Counted from the stretch's first letter, positions 1 to 6,718 are shown. The stretch: 8,922 nt of DNA from Neptuniibacter sp. (GCA_024686055.1 JAIBDV010000097.1:1-8922); one strand, 5' to 3'. Notes: generated from the letters alone by a model not told the origin. Made by a program: numbers and translations.

Positions 1-2
1 CA

Positions 3-464
3 GGCGCGGTGCTGGTGAGCTGTGGTTTACTGGCCGGGCGATTAATCGACAGCTACAATGGCCTGATTGCGGTGTGGTTTTTACTCGGTCTGGCGCTGTC
101 GCTGGTACAGACCCCGGCGGGCCAGCTGCTGCGACGCTCGGCCCACCACCAGGACCGCCCCGCCCTGTTCGCCGCCCAGTTTGCGCTGTCCCATGGTTGC
201 TGGTTACTCACCTACCCGCTGGTAGGCTGGCTGGGTGCCAACCTGAGCTGGAGCCTCACGTTCAGCCTGATGGCCGCACTGGCGGCACTGGCGGCCGTGC
301 TGGGCTATCGGCTCTGGCCGGTGGAAGACACTGATAACCTGCAGCATAGCCATGAAGGACTGGCCGCCGATGACCCGCACTGGCATGAGGGCCACGGCCA
401 GCAGGGCGATCAGCACAGCCACCCTTTTGTGATTGATGAGAAACACCCGGTCTGGCCGCGCTGA
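3..464 (+). CDS. MFS transporter, C-terminal part (5' end outside window)
   Basis: This is the last ~154 codons of a membrane transporter. The reading frame is open to the left edge, so the GTG at position 9 is an internal codon and not the start. Counting from that GTG, about three hydrophobic segments are visible (near residues 18-38, 52-76 and 79-102), with short charged loops such as LRRSAHHQDRP between them, as in the last helices of a major facilitator protein. The cytoplasmic tail (residues 104-151) is rich in histidine: eight His in about 34 residues, in HSH, HWHEGH and HSH clusters, ending in VIDEKHPVWPR. Similar histidine-rich tails occur in MFS proteins linked to divalent-metal export (NreB-like), but I infer no substrate from this alone. 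The gene ends 30 bp from the convergent LysR gene. Family assignment is fairly sure; function is open because the N-terminal half is missing. Confidence 0.75.
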   Translation, partial: GAVLVSCGLLAGRLIDSYNGLIAVWFLLGLALSLVQTPAGQLLRRSAHHQDRPALFAAQFALSHGCWLLTYPLVGWLGANLSWSLTFSLMAALAALAAVLGYRLWPVEDTDNLQHSHEGLAADDPHWHEGHGQQGDQHSHPFVIDEKHPVWPR

Positions 465-494
465 TCGCTGAGCATAACCTGTCGGGCCAGAGTT

Positions 495-1400
495 TCAGGC
501 TAAAGGTTCACCCAGCTGCTGAGTCAAAAAATCGTGTAGCAGTTTCAATCTGTGGGATGCCATATGATCTCTGGGCCTGAGTGAGTACAAGGTAAGCATT
601 GGCGTGCCAAAGCTGGCTAAAACAGGCACTAAGCGACCTGTTTTCAGATCATCAGCGACCACAAACTCAGGAATCAAGGTGATGCCCTGGCCTGTCACTA
701 GTGCGGCATGGAACAACTTGCTGTTATTCGACTGCAAGCGCGGCTCAATATAGACATCGACAGATCTGGTTCCCTCGAAAAACTGCCATTTTTTCGGTGT
801 CCCTTGCAGGTTATACAGCAAGCACGCATGTTGTCTGAGATCCTGAGGATGTAACGGCTCACCATGGCGGGCCAGGTAAGCCGGAGCCGCGCAGGCGACA
901 AAGCGATAACCGGTAATACGCTGGCACAGCAAAGCGCTGTCCGCTAGCTGGTATGTTAACCGCAGTACCAGGTCATACTCTCCTTCCAGTACATTCACGT
1001 GCTGATCCGTCATCTGCACATCCAGCGTAATTTCAGGGTAAGTCTCCATAAACTCAGCCAGTAACGGGGCAAACTTGCACAGTCCCCAGGTCATCGGCAC
1101 GCTGATGCGTAACTTTCCTCTGGGGCTGGCGTGCGTTTCGACCAGCTCATCTTTTAGCTCCTTCCATTGGCCAAGCAACGCCAGTGCACGCCGGTAGCAG
1201 CGCTCGCCACTCTCGGTAATCTGCATATGCCGTGTACTGCGGATAAACAGTGTTGTTGCCAGCTCTGCTTCAAGCCGCTCAATGGCTTTCGACACTCTGG
1301 CTGTAGAGACACCAAGCCGCTGCCCCGCTGCGGTGAAGCTGCCTGATTCCACAATCGCTTTGAAAATTCTGAGACTTTCGAGCTGATTAATACCGGCCAT
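495..1400 (-). CDS. LysR-family transcriptional regulator
   Basis: A 301-residue DNA-binding regulator of typical LysR length. Residues ~4-63 form the winged helix-turn-helix (LESLRIFKAIVESGSFTAAG, then a recognition region with VSTARVSKAIERLE and LFIRSTR). Residues ~92-295 are the periplasmic-binding-protein-like effector domain, beginning GKLRISVP and including GQGITLIPEFV. The sequence resembles the CrgA/DhcR/YafC-type branch that often sits beside oxidoreductases. I chose the ATG at 1400; a TTG two codons upstream also opens the frame, and neither has a clear Shine-Dalgarno sequence. It is divergent from the OYE-type oxidoreductase gene, with ~103 bp between starts. That layout is typical of a LysR regulator controlling its neighbour and itself, probably in response to an electrophile or enone substrate (inference). 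It is more AT-rich than the genes to its right. Confidence 0.93.
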   Translation of the reverse strand: MAGINQLESLRIFKAIVESGSFTAAGQRLGVSTARVSKAIERLEAELATTLFIRSTRHMQITESGERCYRRALALLGQWKELKDELVETHASPRGKLRISVPMTWGLCKFAPLLAEFMETYPEITLDVQMTDQHVNVLEGEYDLVLRLTYQLADSALLCQRITGYRFVACAAPAYLARHGEPLHPQDLRQHACLLYNLQGTPKKWQFFEGTRSVDVYIEPRLQSNNSKLFHAALVTGQGITLIPEFVVADDLKTGRLVPVLASFGTPMLTLYSLRPRDHMASHRLKLLHDFLTQQLGEPLA

Positions 1401-1503
1401 ATTCAATAAAAAGTTAATAATGTTTTAGGTAAAACCGATATTCACACCCTTTTTCGTTGCTGTCAAAGTACGCAGGACTTCTAACGAACCTGAGACAACA
1501 ACG
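1401..1503. promoter_or_regulatory. Divergent promoter region with LysR-type operator candidate
   Basis: This AT-rich intergenic stretch separates the divergent LysR and oxidoreductase starts. It contains a perfect inverted repeat, GTTTT-AGGT-AAAAC, at 1422-1435. Its size suits a LysR dyad of the T-N11-A class, since the outer arms lie within a 14-bp symmetric element. A weak -35-like TTGCTG occurs at 1457-1462, but no convincing -10 follows at 17 bp. I therefore assign no exact promoter. The operator call rests on position and symmetry only. Confidence 0.4.
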
Positions 1504-2631
1504 ATGACAGCTAACAATGCAGCGCTATTCCAGCCAGCCCGGATCGGTCATATGGATATTCGAAATCGCCTCGCGGTTGCGCCGATGACACGGGTCAGCG
1601 CCAATGACGATGGCACAGCCACTGCGCTGATGTGCGAGTACTACCAGGCATATGCAGCGGGTGATTTTGGCTTGATTATTACCGAAGGTTTATACACCGA
1701 TCAGCTGTTTAGCCAGTGTTACCGACAACAGCCAGGGATGACCAATGGGCAACAGGCACAAAGCTGGCAACCGATTATCGATGCGGTGCATAGCGAAGGC
1801 GGCATGATCATCGCCCAGCTGATGCATGCCGGGGCATTATCCCAATACAGCAAATATGCGGCTCACAGCAGCGGCCCTTCAGCCGTAAAGCCGCTGGGAC
1901 AACAGATGTCTTTTTACTACGGCGAGGGTGATTACCGGTTACCGCAAGCCATGGGTGAAGATGATATCCAGGCGGCGATCCAGGGCTTTGCAGCGGCGGC
2001 TTTACTGGCCAAATCAGCGGGTTTTGACGGGGTGGAAATACACGGTGCTAACGGCTATTTGCTGGACCAGTTCCTGACCACCTACACCAACCAGCGAGAG
2101 GACAAATATGGGGGAAACCTGACCAATCGTTTACGCATTTATCAGGAAATCGTCAGTGCAGTCCGCGAAGCTGTGGGGCCTGACTTTGTTGTGGGTGTCC
2201 GGTTTTCCCAGACGAAGGTAAACGACAGCCAGTATCGCTGGCCAGAAGCCGACGCGGCAGCGCGCCAGACTTTCACGCTAATGGCTGAGAGCCCCGTGGA
2301 TTACCTTCACACAACAGAGCCACTGTTAAACGAACCGGCCTTTGCTGGCAGTCCTTCGCTGGCGTCGCTGGCAAAACAGATCAGTGGATTACCGGTGATC
2401 GCCAATGGCGGCGTCAGCCAACCGGAGTTGGCAACAGCCATGCTGGAAAGCAATCAGGCTGACGTTATCTCACTGGGGAAAACCGCTCTGGCCAACCCTG
2501 ACTGGCCAATGGCGGTACAAAATAACCAGCCACTGGACAGCTTTAATTTTGCCATGTTCTCCCCCATTGCCAACCTGGAAAACGCCAGACGTTATTTTAC
2601 TCAAGCGCACGACGCTGAATCCCCGTCCTGA
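1504..2631 (+). CDS. Old Yellow Enzyme-family NAD(P)H:flavin oxidoreductase
   Basis: A 375-residue single-domain FMN-dependent TIM-barrel oxidoreductase, the usual OYE length. The family typically reduces activated C=C bonds (enones, maleimides, nitro-alkenes) with NAD(P)H. Visible landmarks are APMTR at 26-30 (Thr29, as in classical OYEs, rather than the Cys of YqjM-type enzymes), AQLMHAG at 104-110, the substrate-anion-binding pair His180/Asn183 and proton-donor Tyr185 in HGANGYLLDQF, QREDKYGGN at 197-205, GVRFS at 231-235, and phosphate-binding ANGGV at 300-304. The second phosphate loop reads LGKTALANPDWP, with Lys326 where many OYEs have Arg. The start at 1504 is the first ATG after the divergent region; the upstream GAG is a weak ribosome site. 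It is probably controlled by the adjacent LysR regulator. The true substrate is unknown. Confidence 0.93.
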   Translation: MTANNAALFQPARIGHMDIRNRLAVAPMTRVSANDDGTATALMCEYYQAYAAGDFGLIITEGLYTDQLFSQCYRQQPGMTNGQQAQSWQPIIDAVHSEGGMIIAQLMHAGALSQYSKYAAHSSGPSAVKPLGQQMSFYYGEGDYRLPQAMGEDDIQAAIQGFAAAALLAKSAGFDGVEIHGANGYLLDQFLTTYTNQREDKYGGNLTNRLRIYQEIVSAVREAVGPDFVVGVRFSQTKVNDSQYRWPEADAAARQTFTLMAESPVDYLHTTEPLLNEPAFAGSPSLASLAKQISGLPVIANGGVSQPELATAMLESNQADVISLGKTALANPDWPMAVQNNQPLDSFNFAMFSPIANLENARRYFTQAHDAESPS

Positions 2632-2635
2632 AACA

Positions 2636-2659
2636 CTGGCCGCGTGAGTACGCGGCCAG
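2636..2659. terminator. Hairpin between convergent genes, likely bidirectional terminator
   Basis: A perfect 10-bp inverted repeat, CTGGCCGCGT (2636-2645) and ACGCGGCCAG (2650-2659), closes over a 4-nt loop. It begins 4 bp after the oxidoreductase stop codon and lies 10 bp beyond the stop of the convergent DUF4198 gene. On the minus strand the stem is followed by TGTTTC, a weak T-rich stretch; on the plus strand there is no U-tract. The stem is strong, so factor-independent termination of the minus-strand operon is plausible, but the tail is poor. Confidence 0.65.
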
Positions 2660-2669
2660 CAATGTGCCT

Positions 2670-3491
2670 TCAGGGCAGCTGCGCTTCAAAGGTCAGCAGC
2701 AGACTCCAGCCCATTTTGTCAGCACGGTCATTCGTGCTGTCCTGCTCTTTATCAGTGCTGAGCATATAGCGCCCGGCCTGGGCCGGGGTAAAGCTGAACT
2801 GGCCTTTAGCGTCGGTGTGCAGTGCCGTTACTGCCCGGTCATCCCGATAGCGGGTGCCATCGGCGGTCAGTTCCAGCTCCATCTCCGGGGCCGGCTTGCC
2901 ATTAAACAGCAAGGTCATCTGCACCGGCTCACCAGCAACAATATCATTGGGGTGGGTCGAAAAAGTCAGCTCCAGCCCTTTACCCTGCGGCTTTAGCACC
3001 GCTTCAGTAGGCGCTCCGCGAGTGATATAGCTCAGGGTATTACGGTGCCCCGCCCAGCTCATCACCTCGGTTGCACCTTTAGGCAATTTCGCCTTGGCCT
3101 TCTGCTTGTCCATAAACAGGCGCTGATGTTTGCCTTCAGCGTCAGTATAAAAAGTCATATAGCGCGGGCCGGACTGCATCTGCAATTTCCAGCTGCCCTG
3201 GGCAGGCAGTTCGATATCGAACACAGAACGCCGCTTGCCTTCAGTAAAGCTGGCCAGCGGAGTCGTGGTGCCATCCGGTGCGGTAACCATCAGCCCTTTC
3301 AGGTCGATCGGTTTATCCGCCTTGAAGATGGTGTTTGAGGCGCTCACATCCACGGTGATCCATTTATCTGATTCCCCGGCGATATTAAAATCCCCCGGCA
3401 GAATCCATAACGAATGGGCACTGGCCAGCGGCGCTGCCGCCAGCAGCGCTGCGCTACAGGCGATATTACGTAGAACGGTATTCAGCGTCAT
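2670..3491 (-). CDS. DUF4198 domain-containing periplasmic protein
   Basis: A 273-residue exported protein and the last gene of the receptor operon. Residues 1-25 form a signal peptide (alanine/leucine-rich core, PLASA before the cleavage point). Cleavage after Ala25 would leave His26 as the first mature residue, in the AHSLWILP context that is characteristic of DUF4198 proteins (usually AH-x-[FL]W-L-x-P). The mature chain looks all-beta. A first domain (~26-165) contains GPRYMTFYTDAEGKH and SWAGHRNTLSYI. A second Ig-like segment (~170-270) contains VAGEPVQMTLLFNGKP, TDAKGQFSFTPAQAGRYML and a C-terminal WSLLLTFEA strand. The family is related to NikM-like and TonB-receptor-associated proteins; its function is not established, and a metal-handling role is inferred. 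Its ATG overlaps the DUF2271 stop codon as ATGA (3488-3491), which suggests translational coupling. Confidence 0.88.
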   Translation of the reverse strand: MTLNTVLRNIACSAALLAAAPLASAHSLWILPGDFNIAGESDKWITVDVSASNTIFKADKPIDLKGLMVTAPDGTTTPLASFTEGKRRSVFDIELPAQGSWKLQMQSGPRYMTFYTDAEGKHQRLFMDKQKAKAKLPKGATEVMSWAGHRNTLSYITRGAPTEAVLKPQGKGLELTFSTHPNDIVAGEPVQMTLLFNGKPAPEMELELTADGTRYRDDRAVTALHTDAKGQFSFTPAQAGRYMLSTDKEQDSTNDRADKMGWSLLLTFEAQLP

Positions 3492-3988
3492 TTTGATGCT
3501 CCAACAATCAGGGTGACCGGGCCAATCTCCTGGCCCGCAGGCAGGCTGAAGCGCTGTGCCTCACCGCCCAGGTTAAAAGGTTGTTTAAGCAGGCTGCGAT
3601 TGCCATCTTCACGCACGGCTTCCAGTACCAGCAGATATTTACCCGCGGCTAACGGCTGGCCACTGGCGGTACGCCCGTCCCAGTTCAGCTGATAACTGCC
3701 CGCGCCACGGGTCGCACTGGTCACGGCATCAAGTTTCTGATCACCATAACGTCCGGCTTTGCGCCACCAGCGACGCAGATCAACCTCCCATTCGTTATCA
3801 TCCATCCATAGCGCCAGTGAGTGCACCGGCTTACCCGCCTGCTCGACCCAGACCGCGACAAAGGGCCGATGGGCCTCGCCGCTGTCGATCAGCGGCAGTT
3901 CAAATTCAACACTCAGCGCCGGCGCAGCCAGAGCGGGCGTTGCCAGCCCCAGCAGCAGCGATGCAACCAGTGGTTTTAAAAGTTTCAT
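3488..3988 (-). CDS. DUF2271 periplasmic protein with candidate flavinylation motif
   Basis: A 166-residue exported protein. Residues 1-21 are a signal peptide (LVASLLLGLATPALA, cleavage near AxA). The mature domain shows DUF2271 hallmarks: HRPFVAVWVE at 40-49, HSLALWM at 56-62, a Trp-rich segment DLRRWWRKAG at 70-79, LNWDG at 101-105, and LLVLEAVREDGNRS at 119-132. Residues 87-93 read DAVTSAT, which fits the D-x-x-[ST]-x-A-T pattern where ApbE attaches FMN to the last Thr (Thr93) in FMN_bind/NqrC/RnfG proteins. I infer a possible covalent flavin carrier in the periplasm. The gene lies 53 bp after the PepSY gene and overlaps the next gene by ATGA, so all three are probably one transcript. A weak GAGA lies ~8-11 nt before the ATG. 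Domain call is firm; redox role is inferred. Confidence 0.88.
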   Translation of the reverse strand: MKLLKPLVASLLLGLATPALAAPALSVEFELPLIDSGEAHRPFVAVWVEQAGKPVHSLALWMDDNEWEVDLRRWWRKAGRYGDQKLDAVTSATRGAGSYQLNWDGRTASGQPLAAGKYLLVLEAVREDGNRSLLKQPFNLGGEAQRFSLPAGQEIGPVTLIVGASK

Positions 3989-4014
3989 AGGAAATTCTCG
4001 TTAGAAGAACGCCA

Positions 4015-4031
4015 GCAGCCCAGCAGGCTGC
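4015..4031 (-). other. Small intergenic hairpin between PepSY and DUF2271 genes
   Basis: In the 53-bp gap between the two genes, GCAGCC (4015-4020) and GGCTGC (4026-4031) form a 6-bp GC-rich stem with a 5-nt loop. Read on the minus strand, it is followed a few bases later by TTCTTCT. This could be a weak attenuator or an mRNA-processing/stability element that sets different levels of the two products. It is short enough to be chance in GC-rich DNA. Confidence 0.3.
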
Positions 4032-4041
4032 CAGCTGACGA

Positions 4042-4686
4042 CTAAAACGACACCGTTGCCAGCGCGCTGAACAGCACAGTGACTGCCAGCCCCAGCCCAC
4101 TGACAACCAGCAATCGCAGCCGCCGCTTGTGTTGCGGAATCACCAGCCAGACCCCGGTCAGGGTGAACAGCAGCATCACCAGCGCCGACAGGTCGATAAA
4201 CCCACGCCACCAGCCACTGCTATAACGGCCCATATGCAGATCATTAAGCAGTGCCACACTGCCTTTAGGCTGCTGGACAAGTAGCAGCTGTGTCTGGGAA
4301 GGGGAAACCTCGACACTGCTGCGACCGCCCGGCCGCTTAAAGTCAATGAGCAACAGCTGATCATCCGCATCCCAGTCATAACTGACATAGGCCGCGCGTA
4401 CCCCGTGCTCAGCACTGAGCCACTGGCGCAGCGCTGCCGCCACCACCAGCGGGTCAGTCTGCCAGGCCGGGTGCCGGGCCAGATCAGCGGGCAGATTTAC
4501 GACCTGCTCACTGGCCTGACCCCGGCCGGAAAACCAGTCCCGGTGGTTCAGCGTCACACCGGTCAGGGTAAAAAACAGCATGATCAGCAACATCAACATC
4601 GAGCTGTATACATGCACGGTGCGCACCAGCCGATAATTCGTCCAGACTGATTTTTTACGCCCCACCCGGCTTGCTCGCTCCGTCAT
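4042..4686 (-). CDS. PepSY-associated membrane protein, VciB/FoxB-like candidate iron reductase
   Basis: A 214-residue inner-membrane protein. The order is a basic N-terminus, TM1 (~22-44, containing His25), LNH with His48 at the periplasmic end, a ~110-residue periplasmic PepSY-like domain (~50-150, with YVSYDWDADDQLLLIDFKR), NDLHMGRYSSGWWRG with His151 at the membrane boundary, TM2 (~163-183), a short basic loop QHKRRLR, and TM3 (~191-212). The repeated LxFTLTGV signature in TM1 and TM2 is typical of PepSY-TM proteins. Family members such as FoxB (Pseudomonas) and VciB (Vibrio) are reported to reduce ferric iron or ferric siderophores at the inner membrane. His25, His48 and His151 are candidate haem or metal ligands (inference). 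The gene starts 9 bp after the receptor stop codon with a weak TGGA ribosome site, so it is cotranscribed and probably serves the same substrate. Confidence 0.88.
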   Translation of the reverse strand: MTERASRVGRKKSVWTNYRLVRTVHVYSSMLMLLIMLFFTLTGVTLNHRDWFSGRGQASEQVVNLPADLARHPAWQTDPLVVAAALRQWLSAEHGVRAAYVSYDWDADDQLLLIDFKRPGGRSSVEVSPSQTQLLLVQQPKGSVALLNDLHMGRYSSGWWRGFIDLSALVMLLFTLTGVWLVIPQHKRRLRLLVVSGLGLAVTVLFSALATVSF

Positions 4687-4695
4687 AATCCAGGC

Positions 4696-6615
4696 TTAGA
4701 ATCGCGCCGCCAGGCTCAGACGGATATCACGACCCGCTTCCGGCAGGCCAATCACATTACCGCTGCTGGTCGATACGCCGTAGCTGGCATGATCCATGTA
4801 CTGCTTGTCGAACAGGTTGTTTACCGTCAGGGTCAGGCTCAGATCATCCGTGGCGGTTGGCAACCAGCGAACGTACACATCATGACGGCCATAACCTGGC
4901 TTTTCTGCCCGACCACTGGCCACGCGTGAAAGGTGGTGTACAAAGGTGCCACTCCAGCCCAGCATCAGGTTCTGCTCAGGCAGCTGGTGCTGCACATCCG
5001 CGACCCACTGATCACCGGTTGTGGTGCCAACCGACATATCACCATCGCTCAGCGGTTCACCGTCCAGTTCCGGGCGGCTGTGGCTGAAACTCAGGCTGGC
5101 CTGGGTCTGCTCCCACTCATAACCGGCTTTAAGCTCGATACCGCGGTTTTTTACATCGCCGGTATTCTCAACCGAGCTGCGATTGACGCGATCTACAAAA
5201 TCATCGATATGGCTGACAAAGACCGTGCCTTCCAGGCTCAGCGCGCCCTGGTTATAGTTCAGGCCCAGCTCCAGGTTATCGGCAGTTTCCTCTTTCAGGG
5301 ACAGGCTGTTGACCGCATAACCCAGCATGTACGCTTCTTTAACCTTGGGACCACGCATGGCACGGGCATAGCCTGCGTTAACCGTCAGCGCATCGCTGAG
5401 TTTGTATTCCATGCCCAGGTTAGGGCTGATGCCACTGTTGCTGAACGACTGGCCATCACTATCGTCCAGGCTGTAGTGGTCATAGCGAGCACCGGCGGTA
5501 ACCAGCAGCTGCGATGTAGCCTGGTAGTGGTCCTGCAGGTAGAGGCCAGCAACGCGGGCTTTTTCATCTGTGACCGGCGTTTCCGGGTTGATGTAGTAAC
5601 CGGTATCGCGGCGGTAATCACCACCAAACACCAGCGTATGTGCGCCTTCACGCAAGGTATTGCGCAGGTCCGCACCGATACTTTTCACCCCGGCACCATC
5701 TTTCGGGCTATCGGCACCGTCCTGGGTCAGGTAGGCATCGGTGCTGTAAAACGTGGTTTCGATATCCAGTGCATCACCGGCCGGGTTGATGTCATAGCCC
5801 AGGGTGGTGGTTTTACGGTGGCTTTCCTGACGGTTTGTCGGATTCCAGCCCGCCGCAACAAAGTGCGGCCGCAGGTTGCGTTCACCGTCGTCGTAACGTA
5901 CTTCATGGCTCAGGCTCAGGCGCTGCTGTTCAGTCGGCGTTGCCACCAGTTTGAAGAAGCCGCTATCAACATCCGTCTCGGTATTGTTGATGGTATTGCC
6001 ACGACCATCATCGAAGGAATTGCCCTGCTGGCGGGTCAGGGAGGCCAGTACGCCCACCTTGTCTCCGGCTTTACCAAACACGGTGCCGCTGGTTTTCAGT
6101 ACATCACCGTTGCTGTAATAGCCGAGTTTTACCAGCGCCCCGGCTTTCTCACCATCGCGCAGCAGGTCATCCGGGTCGCGGGTGGTAAAGCGGATAGCAC
6201 CGCCCAGCGCACCCGCGCCATCGGTGGCCAGCCCGGCACCGGACTGTACTTCTACTTCTTTGAGCAGCTCAGGCTCAATGCCGACCCGGCCCTGATGGTG
6301 GAACAGGTAACCGGCCTGAACCGCACCGTCCACACTGATATTCAGGTTGGTATCTTCAATGCCACGCAGGTAAATTTTCTGTGCCACGCCCAGTGAACCA
6401 CCAACAGAAACCGACGGCGTCTGGCGGAACACATCTCCCAGGTCCGATGCCTGACGCAGGTCCAGCTGCTCACGGCTGATAACCTCATCGATACCAGCCG
6501 ATGACTGTGCAGTCACCTGTACTTTGTCCAGAGTGTCAGCGAAAGCCGGGGAAATCAGAGTGGCACTGGCGGTTGCAATCGCAACGGTCAGCAGGTGGCG
6601 GGGAGCCTGGTACAT
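4696..6615 (-). CDS. TonB-dependent outer-membrane receptor
   Basis: A 639-residue outer-membrane receptor for TonB/ExbBD-driven uptake, probably of a ferric chelate. Residues 1-26 form a signal peptide (LLTVAIATASATLISPAFA). DKVQVTAQ just after it is the likely TonB box. The plug (~30-150) shows DLGDVFRQTPSVSVGG, KIYLRGIEDTNLNISVDGA, a FHHQGR segment, ELLKEVEVQSGAG and GALGGAIRFTTRD. A long beta-barrel follows, with NAGYARAMRGPKVKEAYM and NLELGLNY, then NNLFDKQYMDHASYG near the end and a terminal aromatic (LSLAARF). I chose the ATG at 6615 because GGAG lies 9 nt upstream and a normal signal peptide follows. The longer frame from 6657 would translate through the Fur site and has no ribosome site. 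Low iron and the upstream two-component system probably induce it. The ligand cannot be named from sequence alone. Confidence 0.95.
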   Translation of the reverse strand: MYQAPRHLLTVAIATASATLISPAFADTLDKVQVTAQSSAGIDEVISREQLDLRQASDLGDVFRQTPSVSVGGSLGVAQKIYLRGIEDTNLNISVDGAVQAGYLFHHQGRVGIEPELLKEVEVQSGAGLATDGAGALGGAIRFTTRDPDDLLRDGEKAGALVKLGYYSNGDVLKTSGTVFGKAGDKVGVLASLTRQQGNSFDDGRGNTINNTETDVDSGFFKLVATPTEQQRLSLSHEVRYDDGERNLRPHFVAAGWNPTNRQESHRKTTTLGYDINPAGDALDIETTFYSTDAYLTQDGADSPKDGAGVKSIGADLRNTLREGAHTLVFGGDYRRDTGYYINPETPVTDEKARVAGLYLQDHYQATSQLLVTAGARYDHYSLDDSDGQSFSNSGISPNLGMEYKLSDALTVNAGYARAMRGPKVKEAYMLGYAVNSLSLKEETADNLELGLNYNQGALSLEGTVFVSHIDDFVDRVNRSSVENTGDVKNRGIELKAGYEWEQTQASLSFSHSRPELDGEPLSDGDMSVGTTTGDQWVADVQHQLPEQNLMLGWSGTFVHHLSRVASGRAEKPGYGRHDVYVRWLPTATDDLSLTLTVNNLFDKQYMDHASYGVSTSSGNVIGLPEAGRDIRLSLAARF

Positions 6616-6630
6616 CAGCGTCGTCTCCAT

Positions 6631-6649
6631 GAGAATAATAATGATCAGT
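6631..6649 (-). promoter_or_regulatory. Fur box upstream of the TonB-dependent receptor
   Basis: GAGAATAATAATGATCAGT matches the 19-bp Fur consensus GATAATGATAATCATTATC at 13 positions. In the 7-1-7 view, TGATCATTATTATTC on the minus strand (6647-6633) matches 11 of 14 defined positions. It ends 15 bp before the receptor ATG, where bound Fur would block transcription or early elongation. A second, weaker AT-rich match lies just upstream (~6654-6676). No exact -35/-10 pair was assigned. Confidence 0.75.
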
Positions 6650-6694
6650 AGATGCATTTAATTCTCATTCATAAACCATGAAACCGGAAGCTGA

Positions 6695-6709
6695 TTGACA
6701 TCTTTTACA
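6695..6709 (-). promoter_or_regulatory. Candidate response-regulator half-site repeat upstream of the receptor
   Basis: On the minus strand, TGTAAA and TGTCAA lie in tandem 9 bp apart (6709-6704 and 6700-6695), about 80-95 bp upstream of the receptor start and ~45 bp upstream of its Fur box. The second half-site resembles the TGTCAG repeats before the response-regulator gene. This position suits an activator of the receptor promoter. The 9-bp spacing is one short of the usual 10-11 bp, so this is a hypothesis. Confidence 0.35.
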
Positions 6710-6718
6710 TTTATAACC

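Noticed and set aside
451..491. Inverted repeat TCTGGCC/GGCCAGA between the MFS and LysR genes as a terminator
   Set aside because: The 7-bp arms are separated by a 27-nt loop with no good inner stem and no T-run, so it is likely chance.
4042..4686. Naming the PepSY gene vciB or foxB
   Set aside because: Topology and context fit, but PepSY membrane proteins are diverse and a sequence comparison would be needed.
4933..6396. A 487-codon open frame on the plus strand
   Set aside because: It lies wholly antisense to the TonB receptor, whose signal peptide, plug and barrel motifs are unmistakable. The plus-strand translation has no recognisable domain and is explained by codon bias of the GC-rich gene.
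6616..6657. Longer start for the receptor at 6657 (adds 14 residues)
   Set aside because: The extra residues are encoded by the Fur site and have no ribosome site, while the ATG at 6615 has GGAG at a good distance and starts a normal signal peptide.
6695..6717. TTGACA followed by TATAAC on the plus strand, resembling a strong promoter
   Set aside because: The spacing is only 11 bp, too short for sigma70, and it would drive transcription antisense into the kinase gene. The TTGACA is better read as the minus-strand TGTCAA half-site.
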